DNA from: Tubiluchus corallicola
Lineage: Eukaryota; Priapulida; Priapulimorpha; Priapulimorphida; Tubiluchidae
Direction: 5' to 3'
DNA length: 64,000 bases
Assembly (NCBI GenBank): GCA_030141605.1
Contig: JAQGDQ010000809.1
Location: 1-64,000 of the forward strand
Below, piece after piece: positions 11,749-22,188 of this stretch. The notes below the pieces were generated by a model that worked only from the letters and a program-made list of their open reading frames with translations, was not told the DNA's origin and made no database searches. Position 1 is the stretch's first letter; every line of letters starts with the position of its first letter. A program made the translations under genes and the position numbers.

Positions 11749-13485
11749 CTCACGTTTCCATATTAAACAGTTAAAACCTCTGGGATTCACAAACATCGAT
11801 GCCTCAGATGGTTCACAAGGAATGCTGAACGTAGCAAAAGTACAAGGCTTGTATAACAAGTACATATGCACGTTAATCAATGCGGATAGAACACCAGGCC
11901 TAGATACTGATAAGTATAACCTGTATAACAATATACTCTAACAGTATTGTTATAACAATTATAACAATAGACTTGTTTTAGTTTGCAGCAGTATACAATG
12001 TCAGTTATTGCATGTTTTCATCATACAAATCGTGAGGCACTCGAATGAGCGACGTCTTTACTGAAAAATATGTCAGTTGGTACTTTGAGACTTTGCGTCT
12101 CCAGTTATTTAGGCCAAACGTTTCGTTTCTGGTATGCACCCCACATCATCATCAGAGAGCAAAATTTGAGTCTGTTTTTGTAGAAAAATAACTAGAACAG
12201 TATAAAAAGATTTTCATTCTTATAACAGATTTCTACGATGTCGTAACCTGCGTTGGAGCTTTAGGATTAGATCATGTATCTATCGATAGTATCTTGGAAA
12301 TGATCAGAATTGCAAAACCAGGTAAGTTCCCGAACAAAAACACAATCGACTTGGTTATAACAACAATTTAACTCGTGTTTATAAAGAAAGTTAGAGTAAA
12401 GTTATTGCTGGGGGAATCCTTGAATAATGTCAAAATAACACAGAAGCTACAGCTGTTTTGGCTTTATAAAACTAGTCGTTTAGGTTTACTGTCTTTGTAT
12501 ATTGTGTCATATTGTGCTGTGTTGTGTTGTGTTGTGTTGTGTTGGGGTTGTGGCGTGGTGTGGTGTGCTGATGTTGTGTTGTGTGGTGTGGTGCAGTACA
12601 CGGCTGTTGTGTTGTGCCGTGCCATGCCCTGTCCTGTCATGTCATGTCGTATCGTATCGCGTTGTCTGTCATTTTCTCTCATCAATAAACTTTTATAATT
12701 ATATAAATGTGTCATAATAATGTTATAATAGTTATGAACTGATGTAAGCTATACAAACTATCTAAAATTAGGTTTACGCTTACTTTGTTTTTTGCTCAAG
12801 TTTGGCACTCTGCTAGTCGAGATCCACCACTCAATAATTTAATGTATATGCTTGCGACGGCACCGGAACATAGTTTATAACCGAGAATAGACCGCTAGGC
12901 TAAAAACCTGAACTGATAGATATGTCTCAGTCACTATATCCTTCTTGTACAAGATCAACTGTATGCATGTAAGATGCCCAGATGCAGTTTTCCTGATGGT
13001 CACCCATCACCGTTGAACAAGTGACCACTCAGCCATTCGCATGCATTATGTGCTTATATATTGCGATTTTGTACCTCCAATGACTTAGGCCAAACATTTT
13101 ATTTTTGGTATGCAGACGTTATTATCTAGCATGCACACCATCAAAAGAAAGCAAAATTTGGGTGCTTTTGTAGAAAAATAGTTACTTGACCAATGTAAAA
13201 TGATTTTCATTGAAATTCTTACACACTTACTGCTTAAAAGGTAACAGTGAGAGAATTGTATTTCTTCTAGTGTAACTCATTCATGTTTCAGGTGGGTTCA
13301 TATTGATCGTTTACGTGGATGACCTGAAAGAAGCAAGACTAGAAGACTTTCCAGAGTTTCAAGAACGTTTAGTGAAAAATGGTTCGTTGGAAATTGTGAA
13401 GGAACAGAAATTTCTAAAAATATATCCCAGGATGCCTGGCGCACTTGTTGTGTATAAAGTAAACGTGTCCGAAGCCAGAAAATAA
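11749..13485 (+). CDS. METTL27: METTL27-like SAM-dependent methyltransferase, C-terminal three exons
   Basis: Exons 11749-11909, 12229-12321 and 13292-13485 give a continuous C-terminal half of about 149 residues. The first exon carries GFTNIDASDGSQGML and NVAKVQGLY, equivalent to the post-motif-I acidic loop of class I methyltransferases. The second carries FYDVVTCVGALGLDHV and the third KPGGFILIVYVDD across the splice. Order, spacing and the GLY/CTL/YDxV/GAL/KPGG landmarks fit the METTL27 (WBSCR27) family, which is predicted to transfer methyl groups from SAM; its substrate is unknown to me. Exons with the N-terminus and the glycine-rich motif I lie upstream of 11749 and were not found. The first join would use G|ATAAGT as donor, not GT; the second join (G|GTAAGT ... 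cag) is canonical. The TAA stop at 13483-13485 lies inside AATAAA (13481-13486). Confidence 0.72.
12500..12665. repeat. GT-rich low-complexity tract in methyltransferase intron
   Basis: A run of tgtgt(t) pentamers passes into tggtgtgg and then ctgtcatgtcatgtcgtatcg. The plus strand is almost free of A in its centre. It sits in the intron between 12321 and 13292 and resembles the tract at the window start. Confidence 0.8.
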
Positions 13486-13486
13486 A
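13481..13486 (+). terminator. AATAAA overlapping the methyltransferase stop codon
   Basis: The sequence aaaataaaatg places a canonical polyadenylation hexamer directly across the TAA stop. If used, the 3' UTR would be only about 15-30 bases long. Other signals may be used instead. Confidence 0.35.
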
Positions 13487-13685
13487 ATGTTTTCAACAAC
13501 AAATGCGGAAAGTTAGAAGCAATAGTAATGGTAGTGATGACGGTGGCGACAGTCACACTATGACAGAGCCTTCACATATTTAATAGAACAAAATGCCGTA
13601 TAAACTTATAGGCAGTACAGTTGTGTTTATTAAGTATTTTGGTATTTACATATCTATGTACAAAATAAGTTATAAAAGCAGGATT

Positions 13686-15049
13686 CGCCTCCAAGACCCT
13701 ACACGGTGACTTAGTCCTTGTATGCTGGAGGGGTTGACCTATGTACGCCGCCCCAGATGTAATTCAAAACCAGAGAAAGTGCAAGAAGTGCAACTAGGTG
13801 AAGCCATACCTTCGACTTCAACTCAACAACCAGAAGTTTTCATGGGACCATCAGGAATGGAAGGGTATGATCGAGTTCAAAACCTTGCAAACTACCTCGT
13901 TGCGATAAAAGGTTCAACTCCCAGGTGACAACCATTATTACACTGTGGAATGACCTCCATGATGTGGACAAGAGGCGGATCGACTATCCACCACGGCATA
14001 AGCCCCAGGTGATGAAGGGCCGCTTTGCACGCTCCAAATCTCAAGTTGTACCTGGACAGGAGAGTATTAAAATGTATATTATATTATATTTCATTTTATT
14101 TTTATTTCTTATTTCTTGTATTTTCTCTTGTATTTTTTGTGATTCCATGTGATTGAATATTTGTGTTTTTTATTCTCTAGGTGCTTTGTTGGAGGCAATG
14201 TGGGGCCAGCTCAGTGGCCAAGTGCAAGCAGGCTAGTTGAAGACATCTGCCTGAAGCTGTGCATTCTCCATCCACGCCCACTAAAGTCTCCAAAAACTCC
14301 GTCCAGTCCACGTAAGATGATTACCAGATGGAGGCTGATTCTAGAGGATTATGGCCAAATCCAGGAACTGCTATCGCCGAATCCAAAGGTGCAAGCTCAC
14401 ACCACGCTGCAGCTGTTTTACATCAATCAGAAAATGCTGATCGACTGGTAAGTTTACAGTGCATTTTTATTATTGACAATTTCACTGTTTAAAGCTGTGA
14501 CTTACACTGTATTTGTGATACACTACATTATTGTAACACTGTATATTGGTCCTTGCAGGTTCAACAAGAAAATGAGAGCGAAAGAGCAGGACACACTTGT
14601 ACAGGGTATGGACCTGCCATCACAGCCATTAACATCACCGCGTCCACTTCCACCGGCAAGTCAGCTTCCCGATGCACCTCCAGATTAGAATACCGGGAAA
14701 GGCAGTTCTACCTCCGAATACAGCTGGTGAGGCATCTGTAAGAAAGCGGAAGTTGCCTGATGATGGTCCTGGTGATGGTGACAAACCACCAAGTGCGCCT
14801 CGCTCAACAGCGTACCGCCATCAGTGCATGCGAGAAGAGAGGCAAGCTCCAAAGTACAGGCGCCTGAAGGCTTTCAACTGTTGCAAGAAATGTGGCTTGG
14901 AACGGTGTCAGCGTGGATACCTTTTTTGCCCAAATGAAGGTATCCCCTACGAGCAATGGTTGGAAGACGTCCTTGTCCGTATATCTGCAAAGAAGAAAGC
15001 AAAGGAGGAGGAGAAGCAGAAAGACAAGGACGAAGGAGAAGGAGAATGA
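13686..15049 (+). pseudogene. Frameshifted three-exon gene, probably transposon-derived
   Basis: Coding blocks are about 13686-14073, 14181-14447 and 14559-15049, joined at good sites (AAAAT|GTATAT...ctctag, ACTG|GTAAGT...ttgcag). Landmarks are GYDRVQNLANYLVAIKG, TTIITLWNDLHDVDKRR, YPPRHKPQVMKGRFARSKS, CFVGGNVGPAQWPSASRLVE, LQLFYINQKMLIDWFN and LPPNTAGEA. The C-terminus has a metal-site-like CCKKCG...FCPNEGIPYEQWL followed by a Lys/Glu-rich tail. From memory, similar multi-copy uncharacterised proteins exist in fish and invertebrates and look transposon-associated; I cannot give a family name. Two frame changes interrupt it, near 13905-13925 and 14660-14690. Either it is decayed or the assembly has indels here, which the ragged array just downstream makes plausible. 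The stop at 15049 is directly followed by the 120-bp repeats. Confidence 0.55.
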
Positions 15050-15055
15050 CCTGCA

Positions 15056-16078
15056 CTTTAGAGCTTGCCTCTATAGCCAACTGTTGGCTATATGTGTTTT
15101 GTGTGTCCCAGCTGATGAAAGAACTAATCGTTTTGGTGTAAAAACCCGTACCATATGGAATTAAATGTACAAAGGCCACACGTTTGAGGTTGCTGGGACA
15201 CACGTTGTGTATTTTTTGTGTGTGTCTCCACTGGAGAAAGAACTAATCGTTTTGGTGTAAAAACCCGTACCGTATGGAATTAATGTACGAAGGCTGCACG
15301 TTTGAGGTTGCTGGGACACACGTTGCGTATTTTTTGTGTGTGTCTCCACTGGAGAAAGAACTAATCGTTTTGGTGTAAAAACCCGTACCATATGGAATTA
15401 ATGTACGAAGGCCACACGTTTGAGGTTGCTGGGACAGTTGCGTATTTTGTGTCTCCACTGAGAAACTAATCGTTTTGGTGTAAAACCCGTACCGTCTGGA
15501 ATTAATGTACGAAGGCTGCACGTTTGAGGTTGCTGGGAACGTTGCGTATTTTTGTGTGTCTCCACTGGAGAAAGAACTATCGTTTTGGTGTTATATGGAA
15601 TTAATGAAGGCTGCGTTTGAGGTTGGGAACGTTGTATTTTTGTGTGTGTCTCCACTGGAGAAAGAACCGTTTGGTGTAAACCCGTACCTATGGATTAATG
15701 TACGAACTGCGTTTGAGTTGCTGGGACACGTTGCGTATTTTTTGTGTGTGTCCCACTGGAGAAAGAACTAATCGTTTTGGTGTAAAAACCCGTACCGTCT
15801 GGAATTAATGTACGAAGGCTGCACGTTTGAGGTTGCTGGGACACACGTTGCGTATTTTTTGTGTGTGTCTCCACTGGAGAAAGAACTAATCGTTTTGGTG
15901 TAAAAACCCGTACCTATGGAATTAATGTACGAAGGCTGCACGTTTGAGGTTGCTGGGACACACGTTGCGTATTTTTTGTGTGTGTCTCCACTGGAGAAAG
16001 AACTAATCGTTTTGGTGTAAAAACCCGTACCGTATGGAATTAATGTACGAAGGCCGCACGTTTGAGGTTGTGGAGCAT
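15056..16078. repeat. 120-bp tandem array, nine units
   Basis: The unit contains aaagaactaatcgttttggt, gtaaaaacccgtaccgtatg, gaattaatgtacgaaggc, gcacgtttgaggttgctggg and gcgtattttttgtgtgtgtc. Landmark gtaaaaacccgtacc recurs near 15138, 15258, 15377, 15481, 15676, 15782, 15901 and 16019, with one unit near 15590 that has lost it. Outer units are 118-120 bp. Units between about 15430 and 15740 are 86-109 bp because of many scattered small deletions. Open frames on the minus strand are artefacts of the repeat. Confidence 0.9.
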
Positions 16079-16079
16079 A

Positions 16080-16985
16080 CATGAAGAGTACACCTGTATA
16101 CTATGTATACTTGTAAATAATTTATATATAATATTTATATATTAGCTAGCTAGTTCACTTGTAAACTTTGTATTGTATTTTTATATTTTGTATTTATTTT
16201 TTGCTGTGCACAGTTTTTGGGTTTTTTTTAATATTTTTTTCTGCCCCTACCAATCCAACTACCAAACACTACTAACTATAACTCATTTTCATTCCCTTCC
16301 TATCCATGCAGTTTTTATTTTTTTCCGCCATAAAAACTGTATACTGGTTTTTTGTTTTTGTACTGTGAACTGTATAACTGTGAACTGTATAACTTGTATA
16401 TCTGTATTTTTTCTGCACTGTATTTTTGTTTCAACATGTAATTTTGACTGTAATGTTTCTGTAATTTGTGGTTTTCATTTATATTGTGATTGCGGTTTCA
16501 TTCTAACCAGAAGTACAGTTTTTTGCTTAAACATATAGTATAAATGTAGTTTTTAAAACTGTCTATCTTGTTCTATCAGATAATAAAATAGAATAGTAAA
16601 ATAAAATAATAATAAAATGGAAAATAAAATAAAATGAGTAGTATAGTTATAAAAATGTTTAAAACCTTAAAAATAAAACCTTATAACCTTACAATCTTGT
16701 TTTCTTGTCTATGTTAGAATTGATTTTGCTGAATAAATAAATTATACACAGTATGTAAAGTGCCAAATAACATCAGAAACTTGTGAAAAGTAGTTTATGC
16801 ACCTTCAATTATGCATTCAAAAAATTACAGACATTAACTGAATTAAAACATTACATTCTGATTATGTTGAATGAGTTGCAAGGCACAAACTGTTAAAAAT
16901 GAATTACAAGGTGAATTAGTGTGAGAATTACCACATAAACAGGTATTCAATGCATCTACTAAACGTACGAAAAGCTATACTATTG
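16080..16985. other. AT-rich, no gene seen
   Basis: Mostly T-rich and then A-rich sequence, including an (AATAAAAT)-like low-complexity stretch at about 16570-16640. No domain or RNA gene is visible. Confidence 0.55.
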
Positions 16986-16994
16986 CTTATGCTC

Positions 16995-17265
16995 AATAAA
17001 TTATCTTGGTCTGCTGACACGCCCGTGCTGTAACGAGGGGCCCCGGGTTCACACACCGCTGCGGCGAAACTTTTTCACCTCGCACAAAAGTAGCGCGATT
17101 TTTTATCAACGTGCGTACGGGACGAAGGAAGGTTCGAGCATGAAGTTCCACCGATTTCGGCTCGAATCCGCGCGAAAAAAAGTGACCTCGGCGGGACGCG
17201 AACCCGCAACCCTTTGCGTGCGACAGGGAAGATTGGGCGGGTGCCTATGCGGGTCTATGAAATGT
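16995..17265. mobile_element. Two tRNA-derived SINE heads in inverted orientation
   Basis: The plus strand has a tRNA T-arm-like block around 17040-17057 (ccccGGGTTCacacaCC) followed by TTTTT at 17071-17075. The minus strand has a second block at 17193-17207 (gcGGGTTCGCGTCCCGCC) followed by a T7 run at 17175-17181. Both have pol III B-box character (GGTTC-NNNNCC), and the sequence before them (ggtctgctgacacgcccgtg, and gcgtgcgacaggg on the other strand) fits degenerate tRNA bodies. The two run towards each other, making an imperfect GC-rich palindrome in an AT-rich setting. Confidence 0.6.
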
Positions 17266-17504
17266 TCTTCTGGTTTGCAAATTATACCGCGTGGCTTATA
17301 GTCTTCTCTGGGGGTGGGGGGCGGGGAGTGGGGTAAAACAACAAATAATTGTACGGATTGACCTGTTACATGAAAGTACTACCCATGTATTAGTGGATCA
17401 GTCATACCGTCAAATTTTAATGTGCGAATGTCGTGGGTTTTGCCAGCTCGTAATCTTGGGAGTAGACCTAGATAGGTTTGAGCAGTGAGTTGAAGAAGTC
17501 AAGA

Positions 17505-17575
17505 TCCCTCAACAAGATCCCTCCTCAACAAGATCCCTCAACATGATCACTCAACAAGATCCCTCAACAAATTTT
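17505..17575. repeat. Short tandem repeat, aacaagatccctc unit
   Basis: About five imperfect copies of aacaagatccctc in tandem. No coding sense is apparent. Confidence 0.75.
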
Positions 17576-17579
17576 GCAA

Positions 17580-18475
17580 ATGTCTCACAAGCTTATCCAT
17601 CTGAATGCTGATCAATGTAATGTTTCTAAGCGGCCATTTTGTCCTTCAAGAAAGTTTTTTTTACAACATAATAGATTCGCTATTCAACAATCTTTTGATG
17701 CAATAATTTTTTGTACCATGAGATAGTTTTGTGTCTATGTTAAGATACATGTGTATATTACCTCTATGCTATGTTTATTTTAGATAAGATTCTACTTGTA
17801 AAAGTGTGCTTTAGTTTTTTTAGATAGGTGTATTTTGCTGTAGCTAATATCATTTTTTACTTTATTAGTTGTGTTTTTATTCACTCCTACTGCACCGTCA
17901 ATGACTATAAAAAGCTTTAGTACGAAGTGAACGTCAAGCTCTGAACAGAATAAAACCTCCAAGAATGACAAATCAGGTGCCAATAACCAGTTTGTTCAAT
18001 TCAACTGAGGTTTATTTGTCTTGTGCAATTGAAAAATTTTTTTTGATGATTTATGCTAATATGATGGATAAAAGCTAGGTCATAATTTTTTTCATACACC
18101 CGTTTGAGTAGTGAGTTCGCACTTAAAACTAAGTTTTTAAAAAATCGTTTTACGTCTTTTGGTTTTAAAAAACTTTGTATCAGCTTTACACTGTAGCAAC
18201 GGCACGGATTCTGTGCATTACTTTAGTTGCTTCAGTTATTTATTATTAACAGAGTTCTACTATTCCAGCTTTTTTATAAAAAATGCTGTAGATTTAAATG
18301 TCAAAAATCCAAGACGAAGTGTATTTCTCTTTGATTTAAAAACATTCATTTATAAGAATGTCATTTTAAATAATCTCAGTCAATAATTTCAATTATAAAT
18401 GCTATGAAATTATCCAAAAACTGCACTATGCCTGCTGAAGTATAAATGTAGCAGACTTAGCTTTTTTTGTTAATC
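17580..18475. other. No recognisable gene
   Basis: AT-rich sequence with no conserved frame, RNA gene or array that I can recognise. Confidence 0.5.
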
Positions 18476-18489
18476 TTACTTACATATTC

Positions 18490-18700
18490 GTGCACGAGGC
18501 GCCATCTGTGGCGGGAATGTAAAGCTTTTGGTTTTGGTCAGTTTTTCACCTGCTAGTCACCTGTCTGTTTTACTCACCTGTGCTCTGAACAGTCAGGTTA
18601 ATCCACTTTATGGGATATGTGAGACATTTATGTACTGATTATGTTACAATAAAGCATTCTTTGGTATTAACCTCTGTTGACAGTGTTTCTGTAACTACAA
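18490..18700 (+). mobile_element. Possible degenerate LTR fragment
   Basis: The block begins with gcgccatctgtggcgggaat and contains ctagtcacctgtctgtttta and ctcacctgtgctctg, then an AATAAA (caataaagc) near 18650. The ctagtc...acctgt...acctgt order is shared with the presumed 3' LTR start at 22189. It could be the 5' LTR of the same retrotransposon, but the likeness is weak. Confidence 0.25.
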
Positions 18701-19165
18701 TAAAGTACTAATAAAATGTTGTTCATTAAGTAACAGCATGCATGTAGTACGATATGTTTAACTCTTATATCAAAATTTCATTTTTTTGCATTAAAGTTGT
18801 ACCAGTTTGCTAAATATCCAACAATAATTTAAATAATAATTAAATTTAAATTTAAATTAAAACAGGTTAGTAAATTGGTTATTGTGAGTTATTTAACAAA
18901 TTGATGTCATCCTTGCAAAGTTGCTACATTAAGAATTTGACAACTGCATACAGTGTATGACATGTTCTTTGGCTTTTACGATTGTTTCTTTACTTTTATT
19001 TCACAAGGATGGCATAACTTTTCTCTTCAGCACATAGACGCAAAAAAACTACAGATTTTTGAACTTTTTCGATGATCTGTTTCCATCCTAGGGACGAACT
19101 CAAGGCCATGTGTTATCTTCATAGCAGGCCAGAAAGCAAGAGCTGCAAAGCTTTATAAATAATAC

Positions 19166-19372
19166 ATGCTTCTCCGGAGCAGTATTTACTCCATGTACTC
19201 TATGCCAGCCTCCGGACAGAAAACCGGAAGTGCTCCTGCCAAAAAGACGCCTCCACGAGAAGTTATTGAGAAGGAGAGCATCCGTTCTCATGTTGGCACA
19301 CCTGTAATTCTCTGCAGAGAATTTGACTCAAAATTTGTGATACATGTCCTGCTTGTTTTTGTTATAGTTTAA
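19166..19372 (+). other. Possible exon, unknown product
   Basis: The frame contains MPASGQKTGSAPAKKTPPRE and IEKESIRSHVGTPVILCREF. The composition looks coding (basic, Ser/Pro-rich then mixed), and it may precede the open stretch at 19690-19791. The exact exon borders are uncertain and no family is recognised. Confidence 0.3.
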
Positions 19373-19691
19373 AATTTTATGTATCATTTTTGGAAATAAA
19401 AAGTACATTGTTATGTTGATTGTTTACGCTAAATGTGTTTCTTTTTTTATAAAAATATTGTATCAATACTCCTAAGGTCGAGCATACTGTGAATTATTTC
19501 ATTTATTTATGTATTTTATTTTCATTGAATAAGTTTTTCGTAATTTTTATAAAGAAACTAAAACATCAGAATATTGTCACGTGTAGTTTCCAAAAATATG
19601 AGTACGTGTAGTTTCCAAAACTGAAGCGCAAAAAGCCATGAATGTTCACGAAATGAATTTTTGTTTTATTAACTATATTTGCTGTTAACAG

Positions 19692-19791
19692 AGGGCAGCA
19701 CGACAATGAAAGCACGTGCAAGAATGCTGTAATCTCCTTCGTACATCAGTATGATCCAGCAGCTGATACCGCGCATGAGCAGTACAACAAG
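19692..19791 (+). other. Possible exon, unknown product
   Basis: An open stretch reads GQHDNESTCKNAVISFVHQY and DPAADTAHEQYNK. It is bounded by a ttaacag acceptor and an AACAAG|GTATCC donor. The amino-acid mix is protein-like for its AT-rich surroundings. I do not recognise the family. Confidence 0.35.
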
Positions 19792-20186
19792 GTATCCTTG
19801 TATTTTACGTAGCAAATGTTATAAACGTGAATTTAGGTTCACTTATCTACTATTTATAAGTAGTTATTGTATGCAATTTATGTATGTTCCAATTTCATCA
19901 TGAAATGCTTATACATGTAACAGTGCAAAATTTCTGTTAATGTAAGACATGTGTCCTCAACACCAGCAAACACAGTGCTCAGTTAGCCTATCAGTCACGA
20001 GGTACTCTTGTTTTTGCTATGGCATCTAGTACTAAAATTAAGCAACACGAAGCTTGGTCAGTAAATGGATGTGTGACGTGAAAGGAAAACTATTTCTATT
20101 TTAGCGCAATAACATTTTAAGAACAAGTCATATCATTTCATCAAGCAATTTATTTGCAATGGAGAAAAAGAATATCAAGTCAAATA

Positions 20187-21690
20187 ATCAATAGCAGGCC
20201 CTCTCTACACACACTATTTTGTATAGTGGAAAACATAATCAATAGCAGGCCCTCTCTACACACACTATTTTGTATAGTGGAAAACATAATCAATAGCAGG
20301 ACCTCTCTACACACACTATTTTGAATAGTGGAACACATAATCAATAGCAGGCCCTCTCTACACACACTATTTCGTATAGTGGAAAGCATAATCAATAGCA
20401 GGCCCTCTCTACACTCACTATTTCGTATAGTGGAACACATAATCAATAGCAGGCCCTCTCTACACACACTATTTTGTATAGTGGAAAACATAATCAATAG
20501 CAGGCCCTCTCTACACTCACTATTTTGTATAGTGGAAAACATAATCAATAGCAGGCCCTCTCTACACTCACTATTTTGTATAGTGGAAAACATTATCGAT
20601 AGCAGGCCCTCTCTACACACACTATTTTGTATAGTGGAAAACATTATCAATAGCAGGCCCTCTCTACACACACTATTTTGTATAGTGGAAACATTATCAA
20701 TAGCAGGCCCTCTCTACACACACTATTTTGTATAGTGGAAAACATAATCAATAGCAGGCCCTCTCTACACTCACTATTTTGTATAGTGGAAAACATAATC
20801 AATAGCAAGCCCTCTCTACACACACTATTTTGTATAGTGGAAAACATAATCAATAGCAGGCCCTCTCTACACACATTATTTTGTATAGTGGAAAACATAA
20901 TCAATAGCAGGCCCTTTCTACACTCACTATTTCGTATAGTGGAACACATAATCAATAGCAGGCCCTCTCTACACACACTATTTTGTATAGTGGAAAACAT
21001 AATCAATAGCAGGCCCTCTCTACACTCACTATTTTGTATAGTGGAAAACATAATCAATAGCAGGCCCTCTCTACACACACTATTTTGTATAGTGGAAAAC
21101 ATAATCAATAGCAGGCCCTCTCTACACTCACTATTTTGTATAGTGGAAAACATAATCAATAGCAGGCCCTCTCTACACACACTATTTTGTATAGTGGAAA
21201 ACATAATCAATAGCAGGCCCTCTCTACACACACTATTTCGTATAGTGGAAAGCATAATCAATAGCAGGCCCTCTCTACACTCACTATTTCGTATAGTGGA
21301 ACACATAATCAATAGCAGGCCCTCTCTACACACACTATTTCGTATAGTGGAAAGCATAATCAATAGCAGGCCCTCTCTACACACACTATTTTGTATAGTG
21401 GAAAACATAATCAATAGCAGGCCCTCTCTACACACACTATTTTGTATAGTGGAAAACATAATCAATAGCAGGCCCTCTCTACACTCACTATTTTGTATAG
21501 TGGAAAACATAATCAATAGCAGGCCCTCTCTACACACACTATTTTGTATAGTGGAAAACATAATCAATAGCAGGCCCTCTCTACACACACTATTTTGTAT
21601 AGTGGAAAACATAATCAATAGCAGGCCCTCTCTACACACACTATTTTGTATAGTGGAAAACATAATCAATAGCAGGCCCTCTCTACTACA
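20187..21690. repeat. 51-bp minisatellite, about 30 copies, integrase-derived
   Basis: The unit is 51 bases, beginning aatcaatagcaggccctctc and continuing tacacacactattttgtata then gtggaaaacat. It encodes 17 residues on the plus strand, IINSRPSLHTLFCIVEN. Variants differ by single bases (tacactcac, tttcgtat, ggaacac). One base is missing near 20690, which shifts the frame. Because 51 is a multiple of three, both strands stay open. The array runs in frame into the BEL/Pao pol C-terminus at 21690, and the repeat motif INSRP is the residue signature found at that point of BEL/Pao integrases. The array therefore seems to have expanded from pol sequence. Confidence 0.9.
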
Positions 21691-22085
21691 CACACTACTA
21701 CACACACTTTCTGATGATCCTGCAGACTTTAACCCTTTGACGCCAAATCACCTTTTGTGAAACCAGCCTACCACCTGGCAAATTTGTTTCGGCAGACATC
21801 TACAGAAAGAAGTGGCGGCAGATTCAGCATTTAACAAATGTCTTCTGGCATCGATGGCGAACTGAGTATTTGCCAATGTTACAGTACCGCTCTAAATGGA
21901 ACAAAGAGAGAAGGAACATCCAAGATGGAGATGTCGTTCTCATCATGGACAATGCTCCCAGAAATTGCTTGCTGCTAGGGCGCTTGATTGAAAGACATTT
22001 TAGCAATGATGGATTAGTTTGAAGTGTCACCCTCAAGACCATCATGGACTTCTACGAAGACCCATCCACAAGCTCTGCCTGATAG
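21690..22085 (+). mobile_element. BEL/Pao retrotransposon pol C-terminus (DUF5641 region), decayed
   Basis: Landmarks in order are LSDDPADFNPLTPNHLL, YRKKWRQIQHLTNVFWHRW, EYLPMLQYRSKWN and GDVVLIMDNAPRN, then LLGRLIERHFSNDGLV. These match the integrase C-terminal extension of BEL/Pao elements (typical phrases LTPNHLL, WRxxQxLxxxFWxRW, YLP, DGxVR). The frame is shifted between the first two landmarks (near 21760), and a TGA follows NDGLV at about 22018, so the gene is non-functional. Everything 5' of the INSRP motif (protease, RT, RNase H, most of integrase) is missing and replaced by the minisatellite. Confidence 0.8.
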
Positions 22086-22163
22086 AAAGTGTATATGATG
22101 ATTAGTTTTGTTAGTAACTGACACATTACTTAAAATGTTAATTAAATGGGATAATGTAAATGC

Positions 22164-22188
22164 TAAAAGGAAGCATTTAAGGGGGCGG
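22164..22188 (+). other. Candidate polypurine tract
   Basis: The stretch aaaaggaagc...aagggggcgg lies about 100 bases after the pol remnant and directly before a TG that could open a 3' LTR. Placement and composition are those expected of a retrotransposon polypurine tract. Confidence 0.45.

Noticed and set aside
15160-16082. Several medium minus-strand open frames as a small gene family
   Set aside because: They are reverse translations of the 120-bp array and break wherever the units have indels.
20187-21690. CRISPR-like array
   Set aside because: The repeats are contiguous with no unique spacers, the genome is animal, and the unit encodes a retrotransposon motif.
20180-21705. Minus-strand repetitive protein (CREGLLLIMFSTIQNS units)
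   Set aside because: It is the complement of the 51-bp minisatellite. Only the plus-strand translation connects to a known protein (BEL/Pao pol).
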